64,000 bases of DNA from Lactobacillus melliventris (GTDB lineage: Bacteria; Bacillota; Bacilli; Lactobacillales; Lactobacillaceae). The notes beneath the pieces were generated by a model that did not search any database, was not told the DNA's origin, and saw only the letters and a program-made list of their open reading frames with translations. The stretch covers positions 1-64,000 of the forward strand of contig NZ_JAAEEB010000005.1 in NCBI RefSeq assembly GCF_013346935.1, written 5' to 3'. The position numbers were made by a program, and so were the translations under genes. Position 1 is the first letter of the stretch, and each line of letters begins with the position of its first letter. Below are positions 63,715 through 64,000 of this stretch, piece after piece.

Positions 63715-63933
63715 ATGAATTTTGCATTATTAGATCAAGCAGTCCAATACACATTTTTAAACTCCAAGTATGGCAAACAAGGTGCTAAAACACGCAATTT
63801 GAAGAATGTTAAACGGGGCGTTGCAGCAGACAGTTTAGCTAAAGTCGGAAACGCACTAGCTCAATTGCAAGGCGATGAACTGGGAGCGGCAACCTTAATT
63901 CAAAAGCAGGGCATTTCATTAGCAAGAGATTAA
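63715..63933 (+). CDS. DUF1659-like small protein
   Basis: 72 residues, acidic-basic mixed, with a conserved-looking AKVGNALAQLQGDELGAATLIQK stretch. GGAAAGAAAG before the ATG. In Firmicutes such genes precede a DUF2922 gene, which fits the partial gene at 63975. Function unknown. Confidence 0.6.
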   Translation: MNFALLDQAVQYTFLNSKYGKQGAKTRNLKNVKRGVAADSLAKVGNALAQLQGDELGAATLIQKQGISLARD

Positions 63934-63974
63934 AACTAGTCAGCCAATAATTAAGTGGGATAGGAGTAGATAAT

Positions 63975-64000
63975 ATGGAAACTAAAACCAAGACGTTACA
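63975..64000 (+). CDS. start of a DUF2922-like gene (cut by window end)
   Basis: ATG 63975 with TAGGAGT before it; reads METKTKTLQ. Only nine codons are visible, so the call rests on the neighbour. Confidence 0.35.

Overview
The window looks like a chromosome segment of a Lactobacillus in the strict sense (L. delbrueckii/acidophilus/helveticus relatives, including bee-gut members). It is AT-rich with AAGGAGG-type ribosome sites. It carries several surface proteins with SLAP-type (S-layer attachment) repeats, a type II nucleoside deoxyribosyltransferase, PepO, Kup, and a D-Asp cross-bridge ligase next to an AsnB/AsnH-type amidotransferase, all typical of that group. The species cannot be fixed from the sequence alone. 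No rRNA, tRNA or CRISPR array was seen.

Left part (1-42 kb) is an accessory, decaying region. It holds two related ABC exporters (764-2347, 5799-7385) and a five-gene ABC cassette (8578-12146). Two signal peptidase I genes are present, one broken by a single base in an A9 run. There are four SLAP or SLAP-like surface proteins plus relics of others, a BspA-type leucine-rich repeat adhesin, a Bce-type ATPase/permease pair behind a clear inverted-repeat operator, two Rgg-type regulators, and a DrrA-like ABC-2 exporter. Toxin-antitoxin loci are dense: three intact type I loci, a fourth decayed one, a RelB/YafQ pair, a zeta-toxin-like pair with a 58-residue partner, and a HicB-like relic. Pieces of one IS3/IS150-type element lie at four places, and a flavoprotein reductase, an HNH nuclease and others are pseudogenes.

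Right part (42-64 kb) is compact and looks like conserved core. It contains the deoxyribosyltransferase/tyrosine phosphatase pair, a universal stress protein, a phosphonate-type ABC importer with two binding-protein genes, 3-methyladenine glycosylase, a metallophosphoesterase, AsnB/AsnH plus ATP-grasp ligase, an MFS carrier, PepO, a CPBP protease, Kup, a TPR-like surface protein and a DUF1659/DUF2922-type pair.

The two most interesting signals are regulatory. (1) The type I toxin loci combine a short hydrophobic toxin of the TxpA/BsrG type with an overlapping upstream reading frame that has its own ribosome site, a 13-bp pairing between the 5' and 3' ends of the toxin transcript that covaries between loci, and a convergent antisense RNA over the 3' end; this recalls hok/mok/sok in a Gram-positive setting. 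(2) Each phnD-like gene is preceded by a short leader ORF whose last codons lie in, or directly abut, the 5' arm of an intrinsic terminator, which suggests ribosome-controlled attenuation.
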